Position numbers and translations under genes: made by a program
Shown: in pieces, positions 1 to 10,214 of the stretch
How positions within the stretch are numbered: position 1 is the first letter of the stretch
Layout of the letters: each line of letters begins with the position of its first letter
The notes under the pieces: generated by a model
Told to the model about the DNA's origin: nothing
Databases searched by the model: none
The model's input: the letters and a program-made list of their open reading frames with translations, nothing else
NCBI GenBank assembly: GCA_900660155.1
Contig: CABFPE010000113.1
Coordinates: forward strand, 1,099,388-1,126,732
DNA length: 27,345 nt
Reading direction: 5' to 3'
DNA from: Hofstenia miamia
Taxonomy: Eukaryota; Xenacoelomorpha; Acoela; Hofsteniidae

Positions 1-11
1 ATATATATATA

Positions 12-58
<47 letters not shown>
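1..58. repeat. Compound (AT)n/(GT)n microsatellite at the window edge
   Basis: Alternating AT dinucleotides with one small interruption run into a short (GT)n tract. The repeat reaches the window edge, so its true length is unknown. Confidence 0.95.
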
Positions 59-244
59 ACAAGAGCATGTAATTGATCAATATTAGGCAAAACCATATAT
101 TGTGTTAAGATTTTTTTCAAAACTAGTTATTATAAGGGGATAACCACTAACACCCTTAAGCAAATCCTTCAATAAATGCAAATAGTTTTTAGGTTTACTG
201 GTTACAATGCTATTCCAGAAGAAAATATTTACATTGTATTTTAG

Positions 245-319
245 AAATGAAGACGTTCGAAGGACCTGATTGCAAACGTCCGCGACATATCAACTCCGTT
301 TTTGTACAGGATAGCCATG
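245..319 (+). CDS. Candidate internal exon, 75 bp, unknown basic peptide
   Basis: A pyrimidine-rich acceptor ending TTTTAG at 244 precedes a 75-base open segment. The segment ends in a good donor, ATG|GTAAGC, at 320. Read with two bases completing an upstream codon, it gives a stop-free peptide containing MKTFEGPDCKRPRH then INSVFVQDSHG, and it leaves one base over. It is therefore phase 1 on both sides, and its length is a multiple of three. The segment is visibly richer in C, G and CpG than its flanks, as expected for an exon in AT-rich DNA. An in-frame ATG lies two bases after the acceptor, so it could also begin a coding region. I recognise no family. The next stretch downstream holds a LINE fragment, which would lie in the following intron. 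It could belong to the gene ending near 21.16 kb, which has the same strand and phase; this is inference. Confidence 0.45.
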
Positions 320-403
320 GTAAGCATTATATTATATGCATGCTTATATGTACTTTACAAAGGTAAGATCCAACGGTCCATAATGTGTTGTACTAATAAG
401 AAA

Positions 404-1410
404 TTATGCATCAAGGGCTTTTAGCACATTGTGAATAGCTGTTGTAGTGACACTTAAGGGAAAATCATCGAAAAGGGATCCGAGGTTAGAGGTGGAATTC
501 CGCAACTGTTGGTTAACTAGTTGGGTCTTCGGCACCGGAAATGGAATTCGTCCTGGACAGACGAGTTGTCGCAGGTCCACACTCTTTAGTGCATCTACAA
601 CCTCGACCATCAACCTGTTTTAACTCGTAATCGATGCGACGAAAGACGCATTCTTGTGGTGCTGATTCTAGCATACTCTTGAACCAAATTGTCGTTGTAG
701 AAACTGGGCTGTTTCAGACGGGTTGAATTGAGCGTATGTAATAATTTCTTACATATTTGAGTTTGATGTGCTTTCCTTGAAGTTGTCTAACACTGGAACT
801 TCTCCTGAGACTATATTGTCAAGAAACACAGATGCTGGAGACCGAACGGTTCGACATAACTCTAGTGAAAATAGGAGTGAAGCATGGGTGTTTGGGCGTT
901 GAAGCTGGTCCATCCACCACTTGTGTTGTCTTGTGACAATAGGCTTGCGGCATGAGGGGAAACCCGCTTCCACAAGGCAAGGGAAATTCGGATAAAATTA
1001 GCATTACTATGTTCATATATACTCTTTCCGCCTTCTTGTGGCATGCACCCGATAACCAAGATTCGAACCGTACAATACAGACTACAATATGGCCGACTCG
1101 TCTACCATTTTCTTCATAGTGAACGGCATGTCCGGATTCTCATTTGCGAAAGCAGCATATCTGATTACATTTTTGCTTCGTATATTCGATGTGCTGTGAC
1201 ACATCGGAAATCGTTCGTCCTGCATCACTGAAAATGACACCAAGGTATGTATAGGATGACGAGTAGGTAATGTTATTGACTTGATCTACGGGAATTGATA
1301 CTCTGTCATAGACCTGCGATGCATTTATTACCATCAGTTTTGTTTTATCATAATTGATAGACATTCCATATTCTTCACAGTACTCAACAAAAATCTCCTT
1401 GTTTAGTTTT
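404..1410 (-). mobile_element. 5'-truncated non-LTR retrotransposon (LINE), C-terminal part of reverse transcriptase ORF
   Basis: On the minus strand the sequence near 1140-1400 reads EYCEEYGMSINYDKTKLMVI then YTYLGVIFSDAGRTISDVSQ. This is the region after the catalytic core of a LINE reverse transcriptase, where the SKTK-like and YLG motifs fall. Further on come an RKPIVTRQHKWW-like stretch, then TTRMRLSSHRLRVKTG, then CDNSSVQDEFHF, a typical arginine-rich and cysteine/histidine-bearing C-terminal tail of animal LINE ORF2 proteins. The reading moves among frames several times and has internal stops, so the copy is dead. The recognisable part begins abruptly near 1410, with no endonuclease or catalytic palm. 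This fits 5' truncation at insertion. No clear poly(A) or target duplication is visible. The clade is uncertain. Confidence 0.8.
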
Positions 1411-2126
1411 TAGTGTCTGGGAATTTGTTGCTTAAACACTATTAACGTAACATGGTTTTTTCCCAATAAGACAAATCAAATATAAATACAAATAATTTAA
1501 CATAAAAAACACTAATAATAAAGCATAATGTCTGTTGAAGAGCAGGGAATAACAAGAGTGGACTTCACGACGCGAAATTTCAGTAACCACGAGTGAAACG
1601 TGTTTTCAAAAAAATCTAAACAAATTGTGACTATGATTATAAAATGAATCTTATCAACAGCAAGGAGTTTGTTGCCCAGCAATTATTTTTATTTCATTAT
1701 CACTGTCACATATTTTATCAACAAACTCTGTAGTCTAACCACAATCATGTGACCATGGGTCCAAAGCAAATATGTGCCCTCTCCCATCAATTCATAAATA
1801 TCAAAATCAACCAATCACCTGCAAAAAAGATGTATTTGACAGACAAATAGAAAGAGACCAATAAAGCATATAGTCATGACTATGCAAGGACATTTCATGA
1901 ATTGCGTTTTGCAAATCAATCAATTAAAAATTTAAGTATGTTCAATTTATTTTTGGCCTTTTAGTACAGTAAATTTACAGAATTTGGGTTTGTTTTCCGT
2001 TCGTTTAAAACATGTGCTTGTTGAATGCATAATTATGATTACTTCAATATTAACTGCTCTATTTAATTAATCATAGCCAAATTTCTTCATAACGAAGTGT
2101 AAAACTGCTATGCCCAAAAATATATC
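1411..2126. other. AT-rich spacer, nothing recognised
   Basis: No convincing exon, transposase motif or long repeat was found here. A 10-base inverted pair (GAGTTTGTTG and its complement, about 50 bases apart) near 1665-1728 is too short to interpret. Confidence 0.5.
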
Positions 2127-3053
2127 CCCCAGTAACATGAAGTTGTCTTTTGGACGTGTTTAAGTCAACATTTATGGCCGTCCAAAAGACGTCAATATCT
2201 GTCCACCTAATGTACACAAAAATGACCGAATTTGCTAATAAATAAAATATTATTCATCACTTTCCAAATCATTTCACATGAAATAAAGTAACTTAATCTG
2301 ATAACTTTGACAATTAGTATTTGCTGTTACTAAACTTTTGATTATTTAAACATAAGCAAACATCTAGTAGTTTTTTTACAAGTGATTATTTATAAAGAAG
2401 TATTTAATAGCTTTATTTTGAAGCATCTAATATCACTTTTGTAACGGTTGAATATTTTTTCTTAAAAATATTAATGTTTCTAAACAAAGTTTAATTATTT
2501 TTTTATAATTTCGCATAATTTTGAAAACAAAATTTATGGTTGCATAAATTATTCCATAATTTTAAGTTAACCATGCATTAATTTTAAACATAAATATTTT
2601 ACACAGGTTGGAAGGATTTTGCAAATATATATGGCTTAAGCAATACCTCAAAATGTAAATATTAATAAAAAGCGAATAGAAGCATACTTGTACAGTTAAT
2701 GAAAAAGCAAATTTATAAAAAATTTAGAACCCTTCCAAAAGTGATATTAAAGTGCCAAAATTTCAATTATAAAAAAACTTCTTTATAAAAAATGTTAATG
2801 ATTATGTTTGCAAGTAAACTGAGTAATCAGAGTGATTGTGTGTAAATTTCAGGCACCTGCTTATCAAAATCACATGCGGAGGAAGATATCACCACTTCAT
2901 GTAAAAGGCTTTTTGGCAAATCATGTATTATATTATATTTATTAGCAAATCATTTCGTTTTTTAGTCCCCTAGGCGTACAGATATTGACGTCTTTTGGAT
3001 GGCTATAAATGGCGACTTAAAGACGTCCAAAAGGCAGCTTCATGTTACTAGGG
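2127..3053. mobile_element. Non-autonomous foldback-type DNA element with long terminal inverted repeats
   Basis: The left end starts CCCCAGTAACATGAAG. The right end, read in reverse complement, starts CCCTAGTAACATGAAG. Good inverted identity continues for about 90 bases, through CCGTCCAAAAGACGTC and CGTCAATATCTGT. Weaker inverted matches continue inward: TTTGCTAATAAAT near 2235 pairs with the 2930-2945 region, and ATAAAGAAGT plus TAATATCACTTTTG near 2390-2445 pair with the 2738-2795 region. The whole 927 bp is therefore a large imperfect palindrome. Each terminus holds its own small hairpin; at the left, GTCTTTTGGACG (2145-2156) faces CGTCCAAAAGAC (2179-2190). No transposase is encoded. The dinucleotide TC flanks both ends and might be a target duplication, but two bases are weak evidence. 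The superfamily is unassigned. Confidence 0.8.
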
Positions 3054-4619
3054 TCTGTTTACATTAGCCTATGTTTAATATTATACTAGCAAACTAAATG
3101 AGTGTGTGAGTAGATCCGCATTCCTTCCACTTTATTGTCGTAGCATTTATGTATATAATTTAAATTTATACCACTGCACTGTGAGGGTGTACTTTGAATA
3201 GAATGAAGCAAATTGTTCACAGACCTGGATTTAATTCGGTAAAATTACTTAGAGTTTTTCAGAAGAAGTGATAAAGAAACCAACCAAAATGTCCTATTTC
3301 TAAATTCAAAATGTCGTTTCAATTGTCTGTAGAGCACGAAGAGATTTATCAAAAAGAAGAATTTTCTTTAAATTGGTGCAGCCTTCTGTTTTGAAATTTA
3401 CTAATTCATTCATTCTTACAATTGTCATATTAATATGAACAGCTTTTCACAGATTAAGGTAAATACTAGTTTCTTTTAGAAAAACATTCCGAGGCACCAT
3501 TATATTGTTTAGTAAACAATTTTGAAGCTTTTACCTAAATTTCCATTGGGATTGCAATTTATAACACACCACAATTTATTGAAGTCTGAAATATTTCTTA
3601 CTACATTTCCTTTCAATTCCAGCAGGCGTTTTAGCCCACTATATTAATACATTGAACACTTTTCATTAATATTTAACTTATCAAATCTAAATTTACTTTG
3701 ACAATGTTCCTTTTTTGGCAACTTTTTAAATGCATTTATGAAGCTTCATCGAGTTGACTCCTTTAAACAACTTAATGGTGGATTCAGTATCCTCATAGAT
3801 AATTTGTCCTTTACCTATGGAATTGTAATTTTTCGCTTCTTGAAAAAGGTTAACTACTTAACTGTGGATGCCTTTCTGTAAACATTGTAAACCACAAACA
3901 ATTGCAATAAACAAAGTTCAACTTTGCCATTTATGTTGGATTTCAACAGTTTATGTAAGCTGTTAATTCTCTTTGATATGGCAATGTATATTCTTCGAAT
4001 ATGTTTCCCTTTCTGCACAATTATGTTATCTTACTGACTTTCACATAAGATTCATATGATTTCCTGTAATGTATGCCATTTCACTGAGTGGATTTACTCA
4101 AATCTCTTGTGAGAACGTTCATTTCCACTTCTATGGATATACAAAGAAATGTATCACACAATGAAGGATTCATGAAACTACCAGAGGTTAGCAAAATTGA
4201 ACATAACTCAGTATGAAGTGTTCACAGAAGATCCAATTAAAATGAGACCCGCTTTTGCTCTAAATTATTTTCATCAAATACATTTTGTTTAAAATCCATT
4301 TGATCGTAAATCAGAAACGATCACAATATTTTTGCTGTAGTCCAGTGCCAAGACAAAAGCTATTGTGCAATTCTGAATTATCCAAAGCGTTTAGTGTTAC
4401 ACGCCAACTTTGAATAACGGATTTTCGTCATTAACAATTCAAATAAGAACAACGTGAATTGGCCAATGAGATTCGATCTGAAGAAATTGAATTGCCACGC
4501 TATGACGTTCTGCTTACAGACATTTCCCAAAGTTGGTTGTATTTGCTGTAAAATTAGAAGGTTAGGTAATTGCGATCAATTCACAGAGTGAAATGTCTGC
4601 TTCCATAATTTTTTTACCA
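3054..4619. other. Spacer of unclear origin
   Basis: AT-rich sequence with no recognised domain. On the minus strand around 3730-3860 there is a short stop-free stretch containing NLFQEAKNYNSIGKGQII, surrounded by stops in every frame. It may be an unrecognised transposon relic or chance. The plus strand around 4480-4545 is less AT-rich than its flanks but gives no identifiable peptide. Confidence 0.35.
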
Positions 4620-4995
4620 GATAGAGGAGTGCCTCCTCTTTCATTTTCATTCGTAAATCGTGACCTGGTGCTTTCCCATTAAAGCATCACGATGACATTT
4701 CTCACACATCAATGGGTTTAGGTCTGTTTACATATAGAAAAATCGTCAGTTTGCATTTGATCCCATGGGCTTTAGGCCTTATGTTTACCTCTGAACATTA
4801 GGTATGTGGAGAATTAAATTTTTTTAAATAAATCGGAATTTTCAAAGAAAAATTGTTAATCTTTTCAAGTACTTTGGACACAGCAATACAATTTAGTGCT
4901 AATTCTCAACGATGTTCCCTTGTTTCACGATTCAAAATTTCCATATAGGAATGGAGAAAGTTTCTTGTAAATACGGTTTATGCTTTTAAAAGGAC
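4620..4995 (+). repeat. Dispersed repeat, copy 1
   Basis: This shares an ordered series of matches, in the same orientation, with 22274-22690. They include GATAGAGG at the start, TCAATGGGTTT, GAACATTAGGTATG-GAGAATT (GAACGTTAGG... in the other copy), a GAAAAATTG(T/C)TAATC block, GATGTTCCC and TTTCTTGTAAATACGG near the end. The copies are diverged, with many substitutions and small indels. No protein domain was recognised in either, so this is probably a non-autonomous or heavily decayed transposon family. Confidence 0.6.
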
Positions 4996-6241
4996 ACAAG
5001 GCTGTCGAAAATTATTACTATAATTTACATTTTGAATTTCATGTTTATATTGGAAAAAAATAATGTATACTAACAGTTAAGACAAGTAAATTCACTGTAG
5101 ATTATAAATGGCCGGTGCGAAAGTAATTCAATATTGTTAGACTTTCACGAACATGCCTTACAACAAGCACACTATGAAGCATGAGGTGATAATTTCTCAT
5201 GCTCAGTTTCTCCTCTAAGTCCCATGCATTTCATTTTTACATTGGACTAGCATTTTATTGCTTGACATGCATGCTACGGAAATTATAGTAGGTATGAAAT
5301 TTTTTCAATTTATTCCTTTCACCCATCCATCTTCAAGATTGTTGTTTGCAGGGAACTTAAATTGAGTAGTTTAGTTTCCTGGTTAGATGCATAACCACCA
5401 AATTTACATTAAGATGCTGAATACTTGTTCACCAATATAAGCGCAATTCGTGTAACAATGAATGTTACCCTAGAAAACAAGAATTAGCTGTTTACATTGT
5501 TGCAATTTTATGAATACAGTTCGCTACCACTTAAGGCATTGTCTTGTTTTACCCTTGATCTCAATAACAATGTGGCCTTGGTTTTCAAGTGCATGCTGCA
5601 ATTCAGTTCTGGGCCGTATTAATTCAGTAGGCTATGGATTCATACACACTTTAAAAGTAGCCTTGACCTCCACTCATGAATAATTTCTAAAATTTTCTAA
5701 CATGTGGAAATACAGTGTTATATGAACTCGTGTCGAGGGGAGGGGGTTAATCCATGTTTAGAAAAATTTATCCAAATTCCTTGTTGAAAAATATCATCAG
5801 GTATCAAATTGAAGAGCATTGTTCTTCTCTAGTAAATTATTATAGTACGTTTTGGGTGTGTGAATTCATACTTGATTACCCTGATTATTCTGCCTACTTC
5901 ATTCATATAGCCCAGACCATTGCGTTTCCAATATCGAATTTCATCTACTTTGTTTCAGACCCTTGAGTGTTCTGACGTACACCTTGTGTGCCACATATCT
6001 CTACATCAAAAGGAACTAAACTTTGATCAAAGCATCTACACAAAATATTCATAGCGCAGCCAAATTTACACTTAATCAATATACGAAAAAACCAAAATTT
6101 TAATACTGCTTAAAATTGATTTTATTTGAAATTTAAAAGTTTAAAAAGATTTTTTAATAAAAATATTTGAGTGTTTTATAATCTAAGCGTTTAATAAATG
6201 CGCAATGTATTAATGAATAAAATTTGCCTATACTATAGATA
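4996..6241. other. AT-rich spacer, nothing recognised
   Basis: A 70-codon open frame at 5754-5966 on the plus strand has no recognisable motif or supporting splice sites and is best taken as chance. No other repeat or gene signal was seen. Confidence 0.4.
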
Positions 6242-6989
6242 TTTTCGCCCCGTTACTCGTACGCCCCATAAGTAAAATCCTACCCCTATGCATGGATTTT
6301 ATTCACTGACTTATATCAAGTCAATTTAGACCTCCAGTCGTAAAGCATGTTTATTCTTAGTATAAAATTGCCTTATTATTTTTTTAAAGGAAATTCATAG
6401 TTTTAGTCTGAAGAACAGGCCCCACACTTAGACCAGTTATCTAGTTTCTGCTTGAAAACAAAAACACAATTTGGAACTGCTGTTTTCGTATAGTCGTAAT
6501 CAGACCAGGAAATGGTACGGGGTTGGATAGACAAACACTCTTAACAGATCAGGCCAAAACTCAAGATTCATGATGTACATTCAATGAAGTTGAATGCATA
6601 TATTTTAGTTTAAGTGATCCGGATTCTACGTTAACCTTATTTCAGTTGGATTTGTTATAATTATAATAAATATATATTATAACTCGGGTCGGTTCGGGTC
6701 AGAAACTGTTTTGGTTGGGTCGGGTCTGAATTTGTTGGGCCGGGTCGGATAGGGTCAAAAAAAGTCGATCCGTTTCCAAAGTTGCCGTAATCACTTCTGT
6801 TTTTCTTAATAGTAAAGTTTTGTGAATTTACAGTGTTATTTGAGTTCACAATATACATTTGTATGAAATGTTTTAATTGAAATTAAGATTTGGGATGCAG
6901 CAGTATTTTCTGAATGAGATGGTTCGAAAGAAGTGATTTTAACTCCTCTTCTATCAAATAAACCGCATTGGTCGAGTATGGGGCGAAAA
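6242..6989. mobile_element. Candidate small inverted-repeat element around a GC-rich island
   Basis: TTTTCGCCCCGTTACTCG at 6242-6259 is matched in inverted orientation by the sequence ending at 6989, whose reverse complement reads TTTTCGCCCCATACTCGAC. The pair encloses about 750 bp of AT-rich DNA holding one GGGTC-rich island (6681-6760). No transposase and no convincing target duplication are visible. A 16-17 base inverted match makes an element plausible but not proven. Confidence 0.35.
6681..6760. repeat. GC-rich (GGGTC)n-like degenerate island
   Basis: CGGGTCGGTTCGGGTCAG, GGTTGGGTCGGGTCTG and GGGCCGGGTCGG occur within 80 bases of otherwise AT-rich DNA. They form a degenerate 5-base repeat of GGGTC/GGGCC type. 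Similar islands occur at about 10094-10140, 10383-10400, 12193-12320 and 13340-13434. The last two resemble hAT termini. A reading frame through this island gives a proline-rich DPxRP-type peptide that is only a translation of the repeat. Confidence 0.6.
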
Positions 6990-8586
6990 CTTGATGCAAC
7001 GTGCTCATGCCTATGTTTCCAATCTTGTTTTAAGCGCTTAGAACAATTTTAAGACAAATGATTGATAACTTATATGTACATAGTGTTGTCCTCCATTTTT
7101 CCGTAAATTTCTGGAGTTTTCTTGCCTTTTTGCTACCCAAATTCAGTCTTCTTTTTATGTGTCTTTATAATGAGGGAACTGAAGTCAGTGGCACCAATAA
7201 CTGATTAGAAATGTCTCTCTTTGAAAGATACAGAATATATTTTGAATGACTGGGTTTCTTTGCCACACATATTCCTCGGCTAATTTTTTTTAAACAATTA
7301 AATTCGATGTACACTTAATAAATGAAAACAGACAAAACTAGGTTTTTATGCATAATCTCAAGTGTTTAAGTCCTCCCTTTAGAAAAAAGGGAGTAACTAC
7401 ATTTTTTACAAAAACAAGATTAGTACATCAAAATGCTCTACTAAACTTATCTTCGGTAAGCAAAATCTGTTTTATTCAAACTCTAATTTATTAGGTAGCT
7501 ATAAATGATTTGCTGTTTTGCTATCAAGCTCAAAAACATATTTAACGTTTCCCCCATTACCATTATTGTAATTACAAACTTTTGCTTTTAAGGAGGCGAT
7601 AAAATGTCGATAATTTTGACCCGCATGATCAGACGTTTGAAAGTTTTTTACTTTTTTCTAATACTAAAGAATTAAGCGTTAATCATTCTAGGAAACGCAA
7701 ATGTCAAGCTCCTTAGAAAATTAAATGAATAGTTTCTTTAATTGTTTACTTTGCTCTGAAATTGTTGATTTATTGAAAAAGCTTTTTCATTTCAGTTTTT
7801 GTTTTTGAAATGAATTGATGCAGTGAAATTCGGCAAACCTAAAATTTTCTCCACACATTTAATTTTGTTTTCTTATTCAATATGTCTTAGAAAGATTATT
7901 TCTTTATTTAAACAATTAAAACAATTCGCCTTTAAAAATATTGTTTTGCCTTCGTATATTTGGCTGCCTATAATCAGAATGAATCGTTACTAAACAATCT
8001 CGAGATAGATCTTAGTTTAAAAAAGTCCCTATTAAATTTCAACACTGAGCTACAAGTAGATCACAGTCCAAATAAAATAACGAAAATATTTTTTATTGTA
8101 CTTTACCTACTATGTGCATTAAATAATAGATTTACCTCCAGGAAAGAATTTTTACTAATCTCATTCGAAAATTTTTCACATTAGTTAGAAGTTTGTAAAC
8201 ACTAATGCATTAAAGTTTACCAGCAAATAATTTCTTTGATTTAAATTATTATACATTACATTATGTAATTGCAGAGATAGTCATGCAGCTATTTTTAATA
8301 ATTGAATGTCGTTAAAATATTTTTATCGAGAGATTACAATGATCAGCAAATGCATATATTTTCATGGCTTGCGCAACATTGAGTCACCAAAATGGATGCT
8401 CTTGCTTTAATATCATTGGGCGAATTCATCTGCACTCTAGTCGATTTCTCAAATTGCGCAATTTGTATCGAGTGAATTTTATACAATATTCGTCTGATAA
8501 TATTTAGAATTAGAGAACTGATTTTTGCCATTATATTAATTGATTTTATGAAACATATTTTTCCACGGTTAATTTCAATGTAAAAA
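6990..8586. other. AT-rich spacer, nothing recognised
   Basis: Open frames of 60-75 codons at 7960-8184 (plus) and 8343-8531 (minus) show no family motif and have the composition of the spacer around them. A short hairpin (CTCCCTTT facing AAAGGGAG) lies near 7373-7393. Confidence 0.4.
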
Positions 8587-8735
8587 GATCAAGGTACATT
8601 TGCGTTATCTCCCCCAACTCAATTTTTTGTAAAAATAAGCTAAGTTTTATCAACCGATAATAAACATTAACCCTAACCCAATACATAACCCTAAACACAA
8701 CTCTAACTTTAAGCTAACGCAAAAGTACCAAGATC
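8587..8735. mobile_element. Small (about 150 bp) inverted-repeat element carrying telomere-like CCCTAA motifs
   Basis: The left end GATCAAGGTACATTTGCGTT(A) pairs with the reverse complement of the right end, GATCTTGGTACTTTTGCGTT(A). That is 21 bases with three mismatches. Between them lies TTAACCCTAACCC followed by ATAACCCTAAAC and CTCTAAC, a degenerate (CCCTAA)n tract of the animal telomere type. No target duplication was identified. The paired ends argue for a small non-autonomous element that carries the tract, rather than a telomere scar. Confidence 0.5.
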
Positions 8736-10180
8736 AAAAATAGCAGAGGCAATTTAGCAAATTGATAGTTAATGGGAAATTTATCAGTAAGAAATCAATC
8801 TGAACAATAGATGTTACAAATTGGCTGCATTGACCAAAATATAAAAATGCAATTATCAAAAAATATCAAACAAATACTTGTAAGACAAATTGTCAGAATA
8901 TACAGAGATAAATTTACATGAAATTCAACAGATGATATTATCGCGTGGCTAAACGCAATATAACACCTAGCGACCAATCAGAATGAAAACAAAGCACGAG
9001 TTAAATGTATCACCGATATGTTTACCTAACTTATTATTTGACCAAGCAATAAAAAGTTTATTTCAACAATAATTTAAAATCAAGTTTCTTCAATTTCTTT
9101 CTTTATTATTTTTTCAAAGCTATAAAAGTTATAAAGCTCATCTTCAATTTCCGCAATAGTTTTAAGTAGAGCCACAAAGGAGCAATTTAGGTTTAGCCCA
9201 ATCAAAAACTAATTGTAAAGTTACTTGAATAATGCGAAAATTTTTACTACAATCCACAAGGCATCAATATAATTACATTTTCAAACGAAGCATGCGCAAT
9301 TGCTTAGAGCAAGGCAATGTCTGACTGAATTAATTAGTAGATTAGAGCTTGGTCACGCGACAGTTAGCATTTAGAGGGAAAAATTAAAATTTAAGTCATG
9401 CTGTTCTTTATATACACATATTTATATGCACCTAATACTTAAATTTTAGTGATATTAATGCAATAATGGTAAAAATTAGTAAAAAGTAGAACCTATGCAT
9501 GGTAAAAGGGCCATTGAAATTCCGTTATCATGAAATTCCATTACAATCTAGAACCAATTGGTTTCTTAACTACTAACGGTGTAAAGATGGTGGACTAACC
9601 TTAAAGAAACATAATATTTATCATATACGAATTTTATAGAGGAACAGTATGTTATGATGTAAACGGTCTGTACTTGTAAAAGCGATGTTAACTTTTTGAA
9701 ATTCCTTGACCGTTCTCTAAAACAACATACTTTCTCATTGATGAGCTTACTAAGGAATCACACATGACACATTTCAATATACAAATAAATCATTATTGAA
9801 TAAGTAGCAGCCATTTTAACGGTGAAAATGAAATTCCGTTACTGCTTGACCAGCCCCATTAGGTGCTTTTCAAAGTATCTAAATTATATTCGATGCTATC
9901 TTAATTAGATGTGAATTTGAATCGACATAATTTATTTATTAGATTACTTTTTTTGCTAATTAGCAGATTATGGGGAATTTAATCTAAACTCAGTGAACTA
10001 TTTCTGCATTAAAAGTTTTGATTTCAATTATACTATTCATATATATTCAGCGCATAGCACAAGGCTTACTAGGCAAGGTCGAAAAAATATTGATGCGGGT
10101 CGGGCCAAAAATAAATTAATTGCGGGTTGAAGCGCGGAATAAAATTTTTAGTCATTCTTTCAAAACAGTATATTTTAAGT
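8736..10180. other. AT-rich spacer with a few short direct repeats
   Basis: The 13-mer TGAAATTCCGTTA occurs at 9515-9527 and 9829-9841, with a one-base variant at 9531-9543. A GC-rich island of the GGGTC type lies at about 10094-10140. No exon, transposase or RNA gene was recognised. Confidence 0.4.
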
Positions 10181-10214
10181 GAGGGCTTCGTGATTACGTA
10201 ATCACGAAGTCCTC
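10181..10214. repeat. 34-bp near-perfect palindrome centred on TTACGTAA
   Basis: The arm GAGGGCTTCGTGATTAC is followed with no spacer by its inverted copy, which differs at one base. The centre, ATTACGTAAT, matches the known PAR-bZIP/E4BP4 consensus (RTTAYGTAAY). A protein-binding site, a cruciform-prone sequence or a transposon terminus are all possible. There is no nearby gene to connect it to. Confidence 0.8.

Noticed and set aside
1055-1075. Minus-strand GGTTCGAATC resembles a tRNA/SINE B box
   Set aside because: It lies inside the LINE coding region (reading VRFESW), no A box stands at the right distance, and no cloverleaf can be drawn.
2121-3060. Assigning the foldback element to piggyBac because of CCC-type ends
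   Set aside because: No TTAA flanks either end; only the dinucleotide TC is shared.
5754-5966. 70-codon plus-strand open frame
   Set aside because: No family motif, no splice or start context, and spacer-like composition; frames this long are expected by chance in 27 kb read in six frames.
6661-6858. Proline-rich frame with DPxRP-type repeats
   Set aside because: It is only the translation of the GGGTC-type repeat island; the rest of the frame has no protein-like features.
7960-8531. Open frames on plus (7960-8184) and minus (8343-8531) strands
   Set aside because: AT-driven composition, no recognisable domains and no supporting signals.
8660-8710. CCCTAA tract read as a chromosome end or fusion point
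   Set aside because: Too short and degenerate, and bracketed by inverted repeats that explain it as part of a small element.
10181-10214. Palindrome read as a transcription terminator
   Set aside because: Rho-independent terminators are bacterial, and everything in the window is eukaryotic.
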